The translations under genes were made by a program, and so were the position numbers. Positions 22,798 through 30,320 of a stretch of DNA of 38,118 bases are shown one piece after another. The notes under the pieces were generated by a model that was not told the origin of the DNA, made no database searches, and was given only the letters and a program-made list of their open reading frames with translations. Positions within the stretch are counted from its first letter, which is position 1. Every line of letters starts with the position of its first letter. This DNA is from an uncultured Micrococcales bacterium (GTDB lineage Bacteria > Actinomycetota > Actinomycetes > S36-B12 > UBA10799): positions 1 through 38,118 of the forward strand of contig CALFYG010000039.1 of assembly GCA_937952095.1 (NCBI GenBank), read 5' to 3'.

Positions 22798-24129
22798 GTG
22801 GCGACTTTCGTTGACCGCGTCCTTGTGCATGCCCAGGCCGGCGACGGCGGGAACGGGTGTGCCTCGATCCATCGCGAGAAGTTCAAACCCCTCGGCGGTC
22901 CCGATGGGGGCAATGGTGGCCGCGGCGGGGACGTCGTTCTCGTCGTGGATCCGGACGTGAACAGTCTGCTCGACCTGCACTACCACCCTCATCAACGCGC
23001 AGGCAGTGGTCAGCCCGGTCAGGGCGGCAATCGTAGCGGCGCGGCAGCCGACGACCTCATCGTCGGAGTCCCGCCCGGCACGGTGGTCCAGACACCCGGC
23101 GGCCAGGTTCTGGCCGATCTGCTGGCTCCCGGCGAGCGGTACGTGCTTGCTCAGGGCGGACATGGCGGGCTCGGCAACGCGGCCCTGGCCACCCGACGCC
23201 GGAAGGCCCCAGGATTCGCGCTGCTCGGCGAGCCCGGCGATCAGGTCGACGCCGTGCTGGAACTCAAGACTGTCGCCGACGTGGGCCTCATCGGATACCC
23301 CAGCGCCGGGAAGTCAAGTCTTGTGTCCGCGCTCTCTGCGGCCAAGCCGAAAGTCGCCGACTACCCCTTCACCACGCTGACGCCGCATCTAGGAGTCGTC
23401 TCCATCGCCGGTACCACCTTCACCGTGGCCGACGTACCCGGTCTGATCCCGGGTGCCAGTGAGGGCAAGGGTCTGGGGCACGAGTTCCTGCGCCACGTCC
23501 AGCGCTGCAGTGCCCTGGTCCATGTGATCGATTGCGCGACTTTCGAGACGCAGCGCGATCCGATCGCGGACCTCGATGTCATCGAGGGTGAACTCGTCGC
23601 GTTCGACCCCGATCTGGCCGAACGTCCGCGGATCATCGCCTTGAACAAGGTGGACATCCCTGACGGCCGCGAGATGGCTGACATGGTCGCCGACGCCCTC
23701 CGGGAGCGCGGATATGAGGTCCACTTGATCTCGGCCGTCACGCACGAAGGCCTGCCCGAACTGACGTACGCGATGCTGCGCCTGGTGCGCGCCGACCGTG
23801 AGCAACGGCCGGCTCCGGAGGCTCGGGTGGTCCTGCGTCCTGAGCCCGTCAAGGGGCCGGACTTCGAGGTGCGTAAGCAGGGTGACGCCTTCCGCGTGGT
23901 CGGGACGCGTCCTCAGCGATGGGTCCGGCAGACGGACTTCAGTAACGAAGAAGCCGTCCGCTATCTCGCCGACCGTCTGGCCAAACTCGGCGTCGAGGAC
24001 CGACTGGCCGAACTGGGTGCGGTGGAGGGCTCCACTGTGATCATCGGGCCCGAGGACGACGCAGTTGTGTTCGACTGGGTGCCGTCCATCGAGCAAGACC
24101 TGCCGCCTACGCCGGAGGAGGAGCAGTGA
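22798..24129 (+). CDS. obg: GTPase Obg/CgtA
   Basis: A 443-residue GTPase that binds the 50S subunit and links ribosome assembly to (p)ppGpp. In order: the glycine-rich Obg fold (about residues 1-157; GDGGNGCASIHREKF, GGNGGRGGDVVLVVD), the G domain with G1 GYPSAGKSS, G2 YPFTTLTPHLG, G3 DVPGLIPGASEGKGLG and G4 NKVD, then the Obg C-terminal (OCT) domain (VRKQGDAFRVVGTRPQRWVRQTDF...EAVRYLADRLAKLGV) and a short acidic tail. Length is typical. The GTG start has no clear ribosome-binding site and probably depends on coupling to rpmA. The stop overlaps proB by four bases (GTGA). Confidence 0.97.
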   Translation: MATFVDRVLVHAQAGDGGNGCASIHREKFKPLGGPDGGNGGRGGDVVLVVDPDVNSLLDLHYHPHQRAGSGQPGQGGNRSGAAADDLIVGVPPGTVVQTPGGQVLADLLAPGERYVLAQGGHGGLGNAALATRRRKAPGFALLGEPGDQVDAVLELKTVADVGLIGYPSAGKSSLVSALSAAKPKVADYPFTTLTPHLGVVSIAGTTFTVADVPGLIPGASEGKGLGHEFLRHVQRCSALVHVIDCATFETQRDPIADLDVIEGELVAFDPDLAERPRIIALNKVDIPDGREMADMVADALRERGYEVHLISAVTHEGLPELTYAMLRLVRADREQRPAPEARVVLRPEPVKGPDFEVRKQGDAFRVVGTRPQRWVRQTDFSNEEAVRYLADRLAKLGVEDRLAELGAVEGSTVIIGPEDDAVVFDWVPSIEQDLPPTPEEEQ

Positions 24130-25241
24130 GCGACGCCCGGGATCGGATCGCGCAGGCCTCTCGACTGGTGGTGAAGATCGGCTCCTCGTCGTTGACGAAT
24201 GCCGAGGGTGGGCTGCACTCCGAGCACCTCGATCAACTCGTGCAGGCGCTGGTGAGGAATGTGCGGGCCGGCGTGCAACTGGTCCTGGTCTCATCCGGTT
24301 CGATCGCCGCAGGCACGCCCGCGCTGGGGCTACGCAAGCCGCCGCGCGACCTCGCAACGCAGCAGGCGGCGGCCAGTGTTGGCCAGGGGATCTTGCTGGC
24401 CCACTACGCCGCACAGTTCGCCCAGCACGACATCCGCGTCGGCCAAGTGCTGCTGACCGCAGAAGACCTCATCCGGCGGACCCACTACCGCAATGCGCAG
24501 CGCACGCTCGGACGCCTGCTTGACCTCGGCGTGCTCCCGATCGTCAACGAGAACGACACGGTGGCCACCGATGAGATCCGATTCGGTGACAACGACCGGC
24601 TCGCCGCGCTCGTCGCGCAGGTGGTGCAGGCCGACGGCCTGGTGCTGCTCACCGACATCGACGGGCTGTACGACCGTCCGCCCGCCCAGGATCACGCACG
24701 TCACATCCAGACCGTGCGGTCGGCCGCTGACCTCGCAGAAGTCGGGCTCGGTGGTCGGGGATCCGGCATCGGACGCGGTGGCATGGTGACCAAGGTGCAG
24801 GCGGCGCTGATGGCCAGCGAGGCGGGCATCCCCGTGGTGCTCACCCGCGCGGATCAGGTCTCCAAGGCCCTGTTGGGTGAGGTGACCGGCACCGTCTTCG
24901 AGCCGTCGGGCCGACGGCGCTCGCCGCGGCAGATGTGGCTGGCACACGCCACCACCGCGCGGGGTTCGGTGCGCATCGATGAAGGCGCCGTGCGCGCGTT
25001 GCGGCAGCGGCAAGCATCACTGCTGGCCGCTGGCGTCGTGGGGGCTTCGGGGACATTCCTGGCAGGCGAGCCGGTGGACATCGTCGGCCCAGACGGCGCC
25101 GTTGTTGCGCGCGGTCTGGTGGCCTACGACGCTGCTGAGTTCGAGCAGTTGGTGGGGAGGACCACCGCCGACCTGATGGCGGAGTTCGGGCCCGACTATG
25201 AGCGGGAGATCGTCCACCGCGACGACCTGGTGCTGCTGTAG
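24126..25241 (+). CDS. proB: Glutamate 5-kinase
   Basis: A 371-residue enzyme that phosphorylates glutamate in the first step of proline synthesis. The amino-acid-kinase domain (LVVKIGSSSLTN; SSGSIAAGTPALGL; NENDTVATDEIRFGDNDRLAALVA; LLTDIDGLYD; GRGGMVTKVQAA) is followed by a C-terminal PUA domain (about residues 278-360; GSVRIDEGAVRALR...SLLAAGVVGASGTF). Length is normal. It overlaps obg by four bases and is followed 69 bases later by proA, the next enzyme in the pathway. Confidence 0.97.
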   Translation: MSDARDRIAQASRLVVKIGSSSLTNAEGGLHSEHLDQLVQALVRNVRAGVQLVLVSSGSIAAGTPALGLRKPPRDLATQQAAASVGQGILLAHYAAQFAQHDIRVGQVLLTAEDLIRRTHYRNAQRTLGRLLDLGVLPIVNENDTVATDEIRFGDNDRLAALVAQVVQADGLVLLTDIDGLYDRPPAQDHARHIQTVRSAADLAEVGLGGRGSGIGRGGMVTKVQAALMASEAGIPVVLTRADQVSKALLGEVTGTVFEPSGRRRSPRQMWLAHATTARGSVRIDEGAVRALRQRQASLLAAGVVGASGTFLAGEPVDIVGPDGAVVARGLVAYDAAEFEQLVGRTTADLMAEFGPDYEREIVHRDDLVLL

Positions 25242-25310
25242 GACCGGTGGTCGGGCGACGCGGATCAGCACCCCTGGCGGACGCCTTGTCACCACTGAGA
25301 GACTGGGGTC

Positions 25311-26585
25311 ATGACGCACGCCTCCGCTGAAGAAGTCCGCGCCGTCGGTCAGCGCGCCCGCGCCGCCTCGGCGGTTCTTCGCACGCTGCATCGAGACCAG
25401 AAGGACGCTGCACTGCTTGCGATCGCCGACGCGCTCATTGCGCACACCCCACAGATCATCGAGGCCAACCACCTCGACGTGCAGGCCGCGGAAGATGCCG
25501 GCACCGACCCCGCGATCATCGACCGACTCACGCTGACCGAGCAGCGCCTCGCGGATATCGCCGCCGCAGTCCGGCAGGTGGCGGCACTGCCCGACCCCGT
25601 TGGCGACGTGCTGCGGGGCTACACGTTGCCCAACGGACTCAAGGTGCGGCAGGTCCGGGTTCCGCTGGGTGTGGTCGGCATGATCTACGAGGCGCGCCCG
25701 AACGTGACGGTGGATGCAGCCGTCCTGTGCCTCAAGAGCGGCAACGCGGCACTGCTGCGAGGCTCGGCGAGCGCGGCTCACAGCAATACGGTGCTCGTGG
25801 ACACCATGCGGGCAGCGCTCGCCGACACCGATGTGCCGGTCGACGCGATCTGTCAGGTTCCCGGTCTCAGCCATGACAGCGTCGGTCACCTGACCCGCGC
25901 GCGTGGCATCGTCGATGTCGTCATCCCCCGCGGGGGAGCCGGGCTCATCCAGAGCGTGGTGAAGTCCAGTCTCGTCCCGGTGATCGAGACCGGAGTGGGC
26001 AACTGTCACGTCTACCTGCATGAGGATGCCCCGCTGGACCGTGCGGTGGAGATCGTGGTCAATTCCAAGACGCACCGCGTGAGTGTGTGCAACGCGGCCG
26101 AGACGCTGCTGGTACACCACAACGCTGCCGAGCGCCTGCTGCCGGCCGTCTTCGCCGCGCTCAAGGAGCGTGGCGTGACGGTGCATGGCGACGAGGTGGC
26201 CGGCAAGTACGCCGAACAGGCGGGGATCGCGTTCCGTCCTGTCACGGACCTCGACTGGGCGGAGGAGTACCTCAGCCTGGACATGGCCGTCGGCGTTGTG
26301 GCGGATCTCGACGCAGCGATCGCGCACATCGCGCGGTGGAGCAGCGGTCACACCGAGGCCATCGTCGCCGATTCGGTCTCGGCCATCGACCGGTTCACCG
26401 CAGCCATCGACTCCGCGGCAATCATGGTGAACGCCTCCACACGCTTCACGGATGGGGAGCAGCTCGGATTCGGCGCCGAGATCGGTATCTCCACGCAGAA
26501 ACTGCACGCACGGGGCCCGATGGGTCTTGCGGAGTTGACTTCCACCAAGTTCCTCGTCGAAGGCGATGGGCACATCCGCGCGTGA
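25311..26585 (+). CDS. proA: Glutamate-5-semialdehyde dehydrogenase
   Basis: A 424-residue NADPH-dependent reductase that converts glutamyl-5-phosphate to glutamate semialdehyde. Landmarks: LGVVGMIYEARPNVTVDAAVLCLKSGNAALLRG, the catalytic cysteine segment HRVSVCNAAETLLVH, VIPRGGAGLI, and the C-terminal FTDGEQLGFGAEIGISTQKLHARGPMGL. The ATG at 25311 opens a normal-length protein; a weak GAGACT box ends six bases upstream with no Shine-Dalgarno sequence, so it may be leaderless. The 69-base gap to proB holds nothing else I can name. Confidence 0.97.
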   Translation: MTHASAEEVRAVGQRARAASAVLRTLHRDQKDAALLAIADALIAHTPQIIEANHLDVQAAEDAGTDPAIIDRLTLTEQRLADIAAAVRQVAALPDPVGDVLRGYTLPNGLKVRQVRVPLGVVGMIYEARPNVTVDAAVLCLKSGNAALLRGSASAAHSNTVLVDTMRAALADTDVPVDAICQVPGLSHDSVGHLTRARGIVDVVIPRGGAGLIQSVVKSSLVPVIETGVGNCHVYLHEDAPLDRAVEIVVNSKTHRVSVCNAAETLLVHHNAAERLLPAVFAALKERGVTVHGDEVAGKYAEQAGIAFRPVTDLDWAEEYLSLDMAVGVVADLDAAIAHIARWSSGHTEAIVADSVSAIDRFTAAIDSAAIMVNASTRFTDGEQLGFGAEIGISTQKLHARGPMGLAELTSTKFLVEGDGHIRA

Positions 26586-26599
26586 GCGGCGACAGTCGG

Positions 26600-26605
26600 T
26601 AGAGT
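26600..26605 (+). promoter_or_regulatory. -10 box for the small membrane protein and nadD
   Basis: TAGAGT ends six bases before the ATG at 26612, with no ribosome-binding site between, as at other leaderless starts in the window. It may drive nadD and the genes after it. Confidence 0.45.
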
Positions 26606-26611
26606 GCGCTC

Positions 26612-26770
26612 ATGGCTAACAGCGTCCTGGTGCTCATGAACACTCTCGCGGCGATGAATGCGGACGAGGGCGAGCCGGCTCACGTGTCTCCGTACGCGTA
26701 CGGCGCGGTCGCTCTGATCTTTCTGCTTCTGTTGCTGTTCATCGTGACGCGCATCAACATCGATCGCTGA
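26612..26770 (+). CDS. 52-residue single-pass membrane protein before nadD
   Basis: A small gene translating as MANSVLVLMNTLAAMNADEG, then EPAHVSPYAYGAVALIFLLL and LLFIVTRINIDR: a short N-terminal part, an acidic-histidine linker, one transmembrane helix (about residues 30-45) and a basic tail. From memory, similar small proteins with a '...SPYxxGxxxLxxLLxLLxxVTRxNxDR' pattern occur just upstream of nadD in other Actinobacteria; function unknown. A TAGAGT box sits six bases upstream and nadD starts three bases after the stop, so the two are probably co-transcribed. Conserved position and the typical tail make it a real gene in my view. Confidence 0.75.
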   Translation: MANSVLVLMNTLAAMNADEGEPAHVSPYAYGAVALIFLLLLLFIVTRINIDR

Positions 26771-26773
26771 GTC

Positions 26774-27355
26774 ATGGCCGAGCGCCGCAGGATCGGCGTC
26801 ATGGGAGGCACCTTCGACCCGATCCATCTCGGACATCTGGTCGCAGCCGCCGAGGTCATGCACCGACTGGCGCTCGACGAGGTGGTTTTTGTGCCCACGG
26901 GACAGCCGTGGCAGAAGCAGGACCGCGAGGTCACCGACGCCGAGCACCGGTATGTCATGACCGTGCTTGCCACGGATCGCACCGGCTTCCGGGTCAGCCG
27001 CGTCGACATCGACAGGGACGGCCCGACATTCACCGTCGACACCCTGCGGGACCTGCACGCCGCATACGACCCGGCGGACCTGTTCTTCATCGTCGGTGCG
27101 GACGCACTGGCAGGTGTTGACACCTGGCGGGAACCGGCGACTGTGCGCGAGTTGGCGCACATCGTGGGGGTTTCCCGGCCGGGTCACGAGATGCCCGACG
27201 CCCACGTCGATGAGCGCTCCACGCTGCTGACCATTCCTGGCATCGACGTGTCGTCCACGTGGTGCCGGGAACGTGTGTCGCGGGGCGAGCCCATCGATTT
27301 CGTGGTGCCCGCCCCGGTCGTCGAATACATCCACAAGCACGCGTTGTACCGCTGA
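26774..27355 (+). CDS. nadD: Nicotinate-mononucleotide adenylyltransferase
   Basis: A 193-residue enzyme that makes nicotinate adenine dinucleotide in NAD synthesis. It has the nucleotidyltransferase signature GGTFDPIHLGHL with the HxGH pair, the FVPTGQPWQK segment, FFIVGADALAGVDTWRE and the C-terminal ISTRIR-type motif in the form VSSTWCRERVSRGEP. Length is normal. It begins three bases after the small membrane protein and its TGA shares a base with the ATG of the LCP-like gene (TGATG). Confidence 0.97.
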   Translation: MAERRRIGVMGGTFDPIHLGHLVAAAEVMHRLALDEVVFVPTGQPWQKQDREVTDAEHRYVMTVLATDRTGFRVSRVDIDRDGPTFTVDTLRDLHAAYDPADLFFIVGADALAGVDTWREPATVRELAHIVGVSRPGHEMPDAHVDERSTLLTIPGIDVSSTWCRERVSRGEPIDFVVPAPVVEYIHKHALYR

Positions 27356-28491
27356 TGCACAAACGCGCTGTCGCCTCCGTGGTTCTGCTCCTGGTCGTCG
27401 TCGCCGCGACGGTCGGGATCCTCGTCGCTCGTCAGCAGGAACCTGTGGACCCCCCGGTGGTGAGCCCGACGGCCTCTGCAACACCGGGCACGCTGCTCGT
27501 GCAACTACGGGATCCGACCTTGTTGGCATCGGGCAGTGTGCTCCTCGGCGTGCGGGACGGCGAGCGTCTCGACCAGTTGTGGTGGACGGGGCAGTGGTGG
27601 GTCGACCAAATCGGTATCCAGGAGGTCAGCGCCGCTGAGTTGGGGCGCAAGCCCGTGCCGTACGTCATGCAGACGGTGCAGAACCAGATCGGCGTACCGG
27701 TCGACGACGCCTGGGTGCTCGACCGGTTGGCCTTCGCGGGGCTGGTGGATGCCGTCGGGGGCGTACGGATCGACGTCAAGCGGCCAACGGTCTATCTCAC
27801 CGATGCCGGGACCCCGGCACTGATCCCTGCGGGCCTGCAGACACTGTCGGGTGCGCAGGCGGCCGACTTCGTGCTCGACACATCCCTGACCGACGAGAAC
27901 GTGCGCCTGCGCAGGTTCCAGGCGGTCTGGGACCAGATACTCCGCCGGTTCCCGACGGATGTCGAGAAGTCCCGGACGCTGGTGGTGTCGTTGGGGGCGC
28001 TGTCCAAGGCGACCATGCCCACCGAGGAACTTGCTGTGTATCTGTCGGACGCGCACGATCTGCGCATTCGCGGTGAATACGAGGAGGCGCGGGTCCGGCT
28101 CGACGAACAGAACGCGGTCCGGGTCCGGCCGCCGCAGGGTGTCCGTGAGGCGTATGCCCTGGATCCGATCGCCACGCAGGTGGGCGTCGAGACGTTGTTC
28201 GACGGGTATCCGGCACTGGACGGGCCGGTCGCGCGGATCCAGGCCGTCACCGTTCGTGACGAGGCCATCGAGCAGTTGCGAGCCGAACTGTCGGGGGAGG
28301 GCTGGCTCTCAGCGTGGGGTGGTCGTGCCTTGACCACCACTACGTCGGCGACTGTCGACCCCTCGGTTCCCACTGCGGAGGTTCGTGTGCTCGAGACTGT
28401 GACCGGGGTTTCGGCCCTACCCGGCGAAGTGGCGCTGGCACAGGCCCGGGTGGCGGTTGCCGCGGCCGATCCGGCGGCTGTGGGATCGTGA
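27355..28491 (+). CDS. LytR-CpsA-Psr (LCP)-like membrane-anchored protein
   Basis: A 378-residue protein with an N-terminal membrane anchor (MHKRAVASVVLLLVVVAATVGILVA) and an extracellular domain. The segment FAGLVDAVGGVRIDVKRPTV...GLQTLSGAQAADFVLD...DENVRLRRFQAVWDQILRRF follows the second half of LCP phosphotransferases, which attach polymers to peptidoglycan. The early LCP strand with the SIPRD motif is not evident, the repeated basic residues are reduced, and the C-terminal 120 residues look like a LytR_C-type domain (VRVLETVTGVSALPGEVALAQARV is the last part). It may be a non-catalytic LCP relative. Position between nadD and rsfS is usual for LCP genes in Actinobacteria. Start chosen at the ATG overlapping the nadD stop. 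Confidence 0.75.
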   Translation: MHKRAVASVVLLLVVVAATVGILVARQQEPVDPPVVSPTASATPGTLLVQLRDPTLLASGSVLLGVRDGERLDQLWWTGQWWVDQIGIQEVSAAELGRKPVPYVMQTVQNQIGVPVDDAWVLDRLAFAGLVDAVGGVRIDVKRPTVYLTDAGTPALIPAGLQTLSGAQAADFVLDTSLTDENVRLRRFQAVWDQILRRFPTDVEKSRTLVVSLGALSKATMPTEELAVYLSDAHDLRIRGEYEEARVRLDEQNAVRVRPPQGVREAYALDPIATQVGVETLFDGYPALDGPVARIQAVTVRDEAIEQLRAELSGEGWLSAWGGRALTTTTSATVDPSVPTAEVRVLETVTGVSALPGEVALAQARVAVAAADPAAVGS

Positions 28492-28495
28492 TGCT

Positions 28496-28846
28496 GTGAC
28501 CATCGACGAACCGACCCGGCGACGGGTGGAACGGGCGGCGAGCGCGGCGCTGGACAAGAAGGCCGTGGACGTTGTGGCTCTCGACGTGAGCGACCACCTT
28601 GCGCTCACCGATGTATTCCTGATCTGTTCGGGGACCAATGAGCGGCAGGTCGACGCCATCGTCGACGGCATCGAGGACGCCTTGCAGGATCCGCCGGTAC
28701 GGCGGGAGGGCAAGGGTCACGGTCGCTGGGTGCTTCTGGACTTCGGCGACATCGTGGTGCACGTGCAACACAGCGAGGAGCGGTCGTTCTACGACCTCGA
28801 GCGACTGTGGAAGGACTGCCCGCGCATCGAGGTGCCCGATGCTTGA
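28496..28846 (+). CDS. rsfS: Ribosome silencing factor RsfS
   Basis: A 116-residue protein that binds L14 and blocks subunit joining when nutrients are short. It matches the family: LDKKAVDVVALDVSDHLALTDVFLICSGTNERQVDAIVDGIEDAL...EGKGHGRWVLLDFGDIVVHVQHSEERSFYDLERLW. The GTG at 28496 lies four bases after the LCP stop; an earlier in-frame start at 28457 would overlap the LCP gene and is not favoured. Its 3' end overlaps the next gene by eight bases. The nadD-to-rsfS linkage is conserved across many bacteria. Confidence 0.96.
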   Translation: MTIDEPTRRRVERAASAALDKKAVDVVALDVSDHLALTDVFLICSGTNERQVDAIVDGIEDALQDPPVRREGKGHGRWVLLDFGDIVVHVQHSEERSFYDLERLWKDCPRIEVPDA

Positions 28847-29489
28847 GTCGCCTCGTCGGCTCGTCATCTGGCGGCATGGCCGGACCCCCTGGAACCTCGA
28901 GCACCGCTTCCAGGGTCAGACCGACGTGGCACTCGACGCGGTCGGTGTCCGGCAGGCCCAGGCCGCCGCGGGTCTACTCATGGCGTTGCGTCCGCAGTCG
29001 ATCGTGAGCAGCGACCTCAGCCGTGCCCGCGACACCGCAGCAGCACTCGCGCACAGGTGCGGTTTGGACGTCGCAACTGATCCGCGGCTGCGTGAGACCG
29101 ATGGCGGATCCTGGGAGGGCCGCCGCCGCGAGGAGTTGCTGCTCGCCGATCCGCACACCTACCGCGCATGGCTCGCCGGCGAACATGTGCGCCCTGGCGG
29201 TGACGGCGAGGATCGCACGCAGGTCGGAGCGCGGGTGATGGCGGCCATCGAGGACGCCGTGGCTCGTACCGATCCCGGCCGGACCGTCGTGGTGGTGACG
29301 CATGGGGGTGCCGCACGTGCGGTGCTGTCGCCGCTTCTCAACCGTCCGTTCGAGCAACTGCGCTACTTCGCCGTGATGCGCAACGCCGCGTGGAGCGCAT
29401 TCCTGGAAACAGGGGACGCGGACACCCCGTGGAGCGTCCTGGAGTACAACGCGCGCTCCTTGCCGGAGCCGGCGGAGGCCGACGACTGA
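28839..29489 (+). CDS. gpgP: Histidine phosphatase, probable glucosyl-3-phosphoglycerate phosphatase
   Basis: A 216-residue histidine-phosphatase (phosphoglycerate-mutase fold) protein. Active-site RHG lies in VIWRHGRTPWNLEHRFQGQTD; further marks are SSDLSRARDTA, LRETDGGSWEGR and the second histidine in VVVTHGGAARAVL. From memory it resembles M. tuberculosis Rv2419c (GpgP), which removes phosphate from glucosyl-3-phosphoglycerate, and it occupies the same place, after rsfS and near the octT-type gene. The exact substrate cannot be read from sequence, and no glucosyltransferase for this pathway is in the window. It overlaps rsfS by eight bases. A repeat element follows, then a convergent CBS gene. 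Confidence 0.8.
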   Translation: MLESPRRLVIWRHGRTPWNLEHRFQGQTDVALDAVGVRQAQAAAGLLMALRPQSIVSSDLSRARDTAAALAHRCGLDVATDPRLRETDGGSWEGRRREELLLADPHTYRAWLAGEHVRPGGDGEDRTQVGARVMAAIEDAVARTDPGRTVVVVTHGGAARAVLSPLLNRPFEQLRYFAVMRNAAWSAFLETGDADTPWSVLEYNARSLPEPAEADD

Positions 29490-29502
29490 CCGGGTTTCGG
29501 CG

Positions 29503-29616
29503 ATTGCGACGTTGTTGTCGCTCGCGGGACTGGTTTGCGACGTTGTTGTCGCTATCAGGCCATGAAAAGGGCAACAACGTCGCAATCGGCGTGCAGGAGT
29601 GGCAACAACGTCGCAA
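29503..29616. repeat. 2+2 inverted-repeat element (TTGCGACGTTGTTG x4)
   Basis: Two direct copies of TTGCGACGTTGTTG (29504-29522 and 29535-29553, each followed by TCGCT) are followed by two inverted copies (29571-29585 and 29602-29616). Outer and inner pairs can form one long or two nested hairpins. It fills the gap between convergent genes, so it can act as a terminator on both strands. Spacing is irregular, so it is not a CRISPR array. Confidence 0.75.
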
Positions 29617-29631
29617 ACGGCGCTGTACTGC

Positions 29632-30060
29632 TCAACTGCTGATGTAGGCCTGCAGCGCGTCGCGCTCGGTCTCGAGTTCTGCTAGGCGTGCCTTGACGAT
29701 GTCACCGATGCTCACGATGCCGACGAGTTGGCCGTCGACGAGGACCGGGATGTGACGGATCCGGCGCTGAGTCATCATCCCCATCAGGTCGCCGGTCGTC
29801 GCATCGGGTTCACACGTGACCACATCCGCGGTCATGATGTCGCGCACAGGATGCTGCAGGGCGCCCGCCCCGTGGGTGTGGACCGCACGTGCGATGTCGC
29901 GTTCCGAGACGATCCCGGTCACGCTGGTGCCGTCGTCGCTGACCACCACCGCGCCGATGCGGTGCTCGGCCAAGAGGGCCAACAGGTCGGTCACGGACGA
30001 GTCCGGCGCGACGGTGGCCACAAAATCGCCTTTGCTGGTCAAGATGCTCGAGATCTTCAT
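29632..30060 (-). CDS. CBS-domain-pair protein
   Basis: A 142-residue protein made of two CBS domains (about residues 7-60 and 70-125): MKISSILTSKGDFVATVAPDSSVTDLLALLAEHRIGAVVVSDD, GIVSERDIARAV, then VRDIMTADVVTCEPDATTGDLMGMMTQRRIRHIPVLVDGQLVGIVSIGDIVKARL. Such Bateman modules bind adenine nucleotides and sense energy state; with no attached enzyme, the partner is unknown. The ATG at 30060 has GGAAGGA six bases upstream, so a longer in-frame start at 30117 is rejected. It is transcribed against its neighbours, between the gpgP-like gene and tRNA-Ala, and interrupts the usual gpgP-octT adjacency. Confidence 0.9.
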   Translation of the reverse strand: MKISSILTSKGDFVATVAPDSSVTDLLALLAEHRIGAVVVSDDGTSVTGIVSERDIARAVHTHGAGALQHPVRDIMTADVVTCEPDATTGDLMGMMTQRRIRHIPVLVDGQLVGIVSIGDIVKARLAELETERDALQAYISS

Positions 30061-30163
30061 GCGCGGTCCTTCCATGCCGTTGGCCCAATCGTGCCGTGAA
30101 AAGGACCCCGCTGTCACCCCTTGAGCCCGGAAGCCGGGTGGTGATGGCCCCGGCGGTGTCCGG

Positions 30164-30169
30164 TACAGT
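30164..30169 (+). promoter_or_regulatory. -10 box for tRNA-Ala
   Basis: TACAGT lies 12 bases before the tRNA 5' end; no strong -35 is visible. The 30061-30181 gap is the divergent control region for the CBS gene and the tRNA. Confidence 0.4.
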
Positions 30170-30181
30170 TGTGGGAGTCGA

Positions 30182-30254
30182 GGGGCTATAGCTCAGTTGG
30201 TAGAGCACTTGCATGGCATGCAAGGGGTCTGGGGTTCGAGTCCCCATAGCTCCA
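30182..30254 (+). tRNA. tRNA-Ala (anticodon GGC)
   Basis: A 73-base cloverleaf: acceptor GGGGCTA pairs with TAGCTCC, D arm with GCTC...GAGC, anticodon stem CTTGC/GCAAG with loop ATGGCAT (anticodon GGC), T arm with GGTTCGAGTCC, discriminator A. The 3' CCA is not encoded. A strong terminator begins two bases later. Confidence 0.97.
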
Positions 30255-30255
30255 C

Positions 30256-30282
30256 AAACCCCCGGGCGATCCTCGGGGGTTT
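30256..30282 (+). terminator. Rho-independent terminator of tRNA-Ala
   Basis: AAACCCCCG (30256-30264) and CGGGGGTTT (30274-30282) form a perfect 9-bp stem around a nine-base loop. Confidence 0.85.
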
Positions 30283-30308
30283 ACTCATGCCCGCCGAGTG
30301 CTGGGCCG

Positions 30309-30314
30309 TAGCCT
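30309..30314 (+). promoter_or_regulatory. -10 box for leaderless octT-like gene
   Basis: TAGCCT ends six bases before the ATG at 30321, the same hexamer and spacing as for folC; no ribosome-binding site is present. Confidence 0.5.
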
Positions 30315-30320
30315 GACGGA

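Noticed and set aside
29503..29616. Possible CRISPR array
   Set aside because: Only four short units, half of them inverted, with unequal spacers and no cas genes.
30126..30136. CCCGG-AAG-CCGGG hairpin upstream of tRNA-Ala as a terminator
   Set aside because: No gene is transcribed into it from either side; it lies within the divergent control region.
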